From Paracoccaceae bacterium (GTDB taxonomy: Bacteria; Pseudomonadota; Alphaproteobacteria; Rhodobacterales; Rhodobacteraceae), in contig SKUV01000343.1 of NCBI GenBank assembly GCA_007129775.1, positions 1 to 6,975 on the forward strand: a stretch of 6,975 nucleotides of DNA, in the 5' to 3' direction. Both the position numbers and the translations under genes were made by a program. A model generated the notes under the pieces. The model was not told the DNA's origin and did not search any database. It worked only from the letters and a program-made list of their open reading frames with translations. The first letter of the stretch is position 1; every line of letters starts with the position of its first letter. This document shows positions 6,424-6,975 of this stretch, in pieces.

Positions 6424-6451
6424 TTGCCATTCCGGCGCGGTCTGCGATGCT
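6424..6451 (+). promoter_or_regulatory. Possible promoter for the DsbA-like gene
   Basis: TTGCCA (6424-6429) has five of six matches to the -35 consensus. It is followed after 16 bases by GATGCT (6446-6451), a poor -10 with three matches. Transcription would start about 25 bases before the ATG at 6482. Together with the amidase promoter it would make the 172-base gap a divergent control region. Tentative because of the weak -10. Confidence 0.25.
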
Positions 6452-6481
6452 GCGCGCGGTCACAGAAAGGGGATCATTGCC

Positions 6482-6975
6482 ATGGCTTTCGCCCGCCCCA
6501 TCGCAATCGCCGCTATGGCCGCTCTCGCCGCCCTGCCCGCCGCCGCCTTCGACATCGGCGCCATGTCGGAGGAAGAGCGCGCCGCCTTCCGCGCCGAAGT
6601 GCGTGCCTATCTGCTCGAGGAACCGGGCGTGCTCCTGGAGGCCATCGCCGAACTGGAGGCGCAGCAGGCCGCCGAAGAGGCCGTGGACGATGCCGCGCTG
6701 GTGGCCACCAATGCCGCAGCACTCTTTGACGATCCGGCAAGCTTCAGTGCCGGCAATACCGACGGCGACGTGACGCTGGTCGAGTTCATCGATTACAATT
6801 GCGGCTTTTGCCGGCGGGCCTATCCCGAAGTGATGCAGGTGCTGGATATGGACCCCGGCGTGCGGCTGGTGGTCAAGGAATTCCCGATCCTCGGGCCCTC
6901 GTCCGAAATGGCCTCGCGCATGGCGATCGCGGTGCTGCAGACCGAGGGCGAAGCGGCCTATGAGCGGCTGCGCGA
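6482..6975 (+). CDS. Exported DsbA-family thiol-disulfide oxidoreductase with ScsC-like N-terminal region (3' end outside window)
   Basis: The frame is open from the ATG to the window edge, giving 164 residues of what is probably a 240-260-residue protein. It starts with a Sec signal peptide (MAFARPIAIAAMAALAALPA, cleavage near AAA-FD at 22). A charged helical segment follows at about 28-70 (FRAEVRAYLLEEPGVLLEAI, then Ala/Glu-rich), resembling the ScsC N-terminal domain that mediates oligomerisation in some relatives. The thioredoxin fold begins near 96 with VTLVEFIDYNCGFC, placing the redox pair at C107-G-F-C110. VVKEFPILGPSSEMASRMAIAV (split here as 131-152) is typical of the Com1/ScsC/DsbA-like group. 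The protein would oxidise or isomerise disulfides in the periplasm; which of the two cannot be told from the sequence. The start is supported by AAGGGG nine bases upstream and by the signal peptide. It is transcribed divergently from the amidase. Confidence 0.92.
   Translation, partial: MAFARPIAIAAMAALAALPAAAFDIGAMSEEERAAFRAEVRAYLLEEPGVLLEAIAELEAQQAAEEAVDDAALVATNAAALFDDPASFSAGNTDGDVTLVEFIDYNCGFCRRAYPEVMQVLDMDPGVRLVVKEFPILGPSSEMASRMAIAVLQTEGEAAYERLR

Noticed and set aside
6310..6481. Small RNA or small gene in the divergent amidase/DsbA gap
   Set aside because: No open frame with a ribosome binding site, no hairpin plus T-run and no clear palindrome was found; the space is fully accounted for by two promoters.

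Overview
The window is GC-rich DNA from what looks like an alphaproteobacterium, most likely Rhodobacterales (Paracoccus/Rhodobacter/Roseobacter relatives). This rests on codon use, on the protein sequences (an RF2 with an SPY rather than SPF tripeptide, an alphaproteobacterial-type PBP1A, a DUF2189 membrane protein) and on the gene order amidase - mrcA - prfB. No mobile element, CRISPR array, tRNA, rRNA or phage gene is visible. It is an ordinary chromosomal housekeeping region, and I found no convincing undescribed multi-gene system.

Layout. Minus strand, right to left: an exported AmiC-type N-acetylmuramoyl-L-alanine amidase (5074-6309), the bifunctional peptidoglycan synthase PBP1A/mrcA (2327-4906, GTG start), peptide chain release factor 2/prfB (1054-2181), a DUF2189 integral membrane protein (146-922), and the first codons of another gene (1-26), tentatively a DUF1476 / F1-ATPase zeta-inhibitor-type protein. 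Plus strand: a divergent exported DsbA/ScsC-like thioredoxin-fold protein (6482 to the window end), cut by the edge after 164 codons. Every intergenic gap is 172 bases or less.

Transcription. The minus-strand genes look like separate units rather than one operon. The amidase ends in an intrinsic terminator whose loop contains its stop codon (5060-5084). mrcA then has a near-consensus sigma-70 promoter (4936-4964), preceded by three tandem 7-bp repeats (4969-4989). A weaker terminator follows mrcA, and a plausible promoter precedes prfB.

Function. The amidase (septal peptidoglycan cleavage) and PBP1A (glycan polymerisation and crosslinking) act on the same cell-wall substrate in the periplasm. 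The DsbA-like protein acts in the same compartment. PBP1A has exactly four cysteines, all in its transpeptidase half, so a link between the two is a testable though speculative idea. RF2 reads UAA/UGA; all four complete genes here, including prfB, end in TGA.
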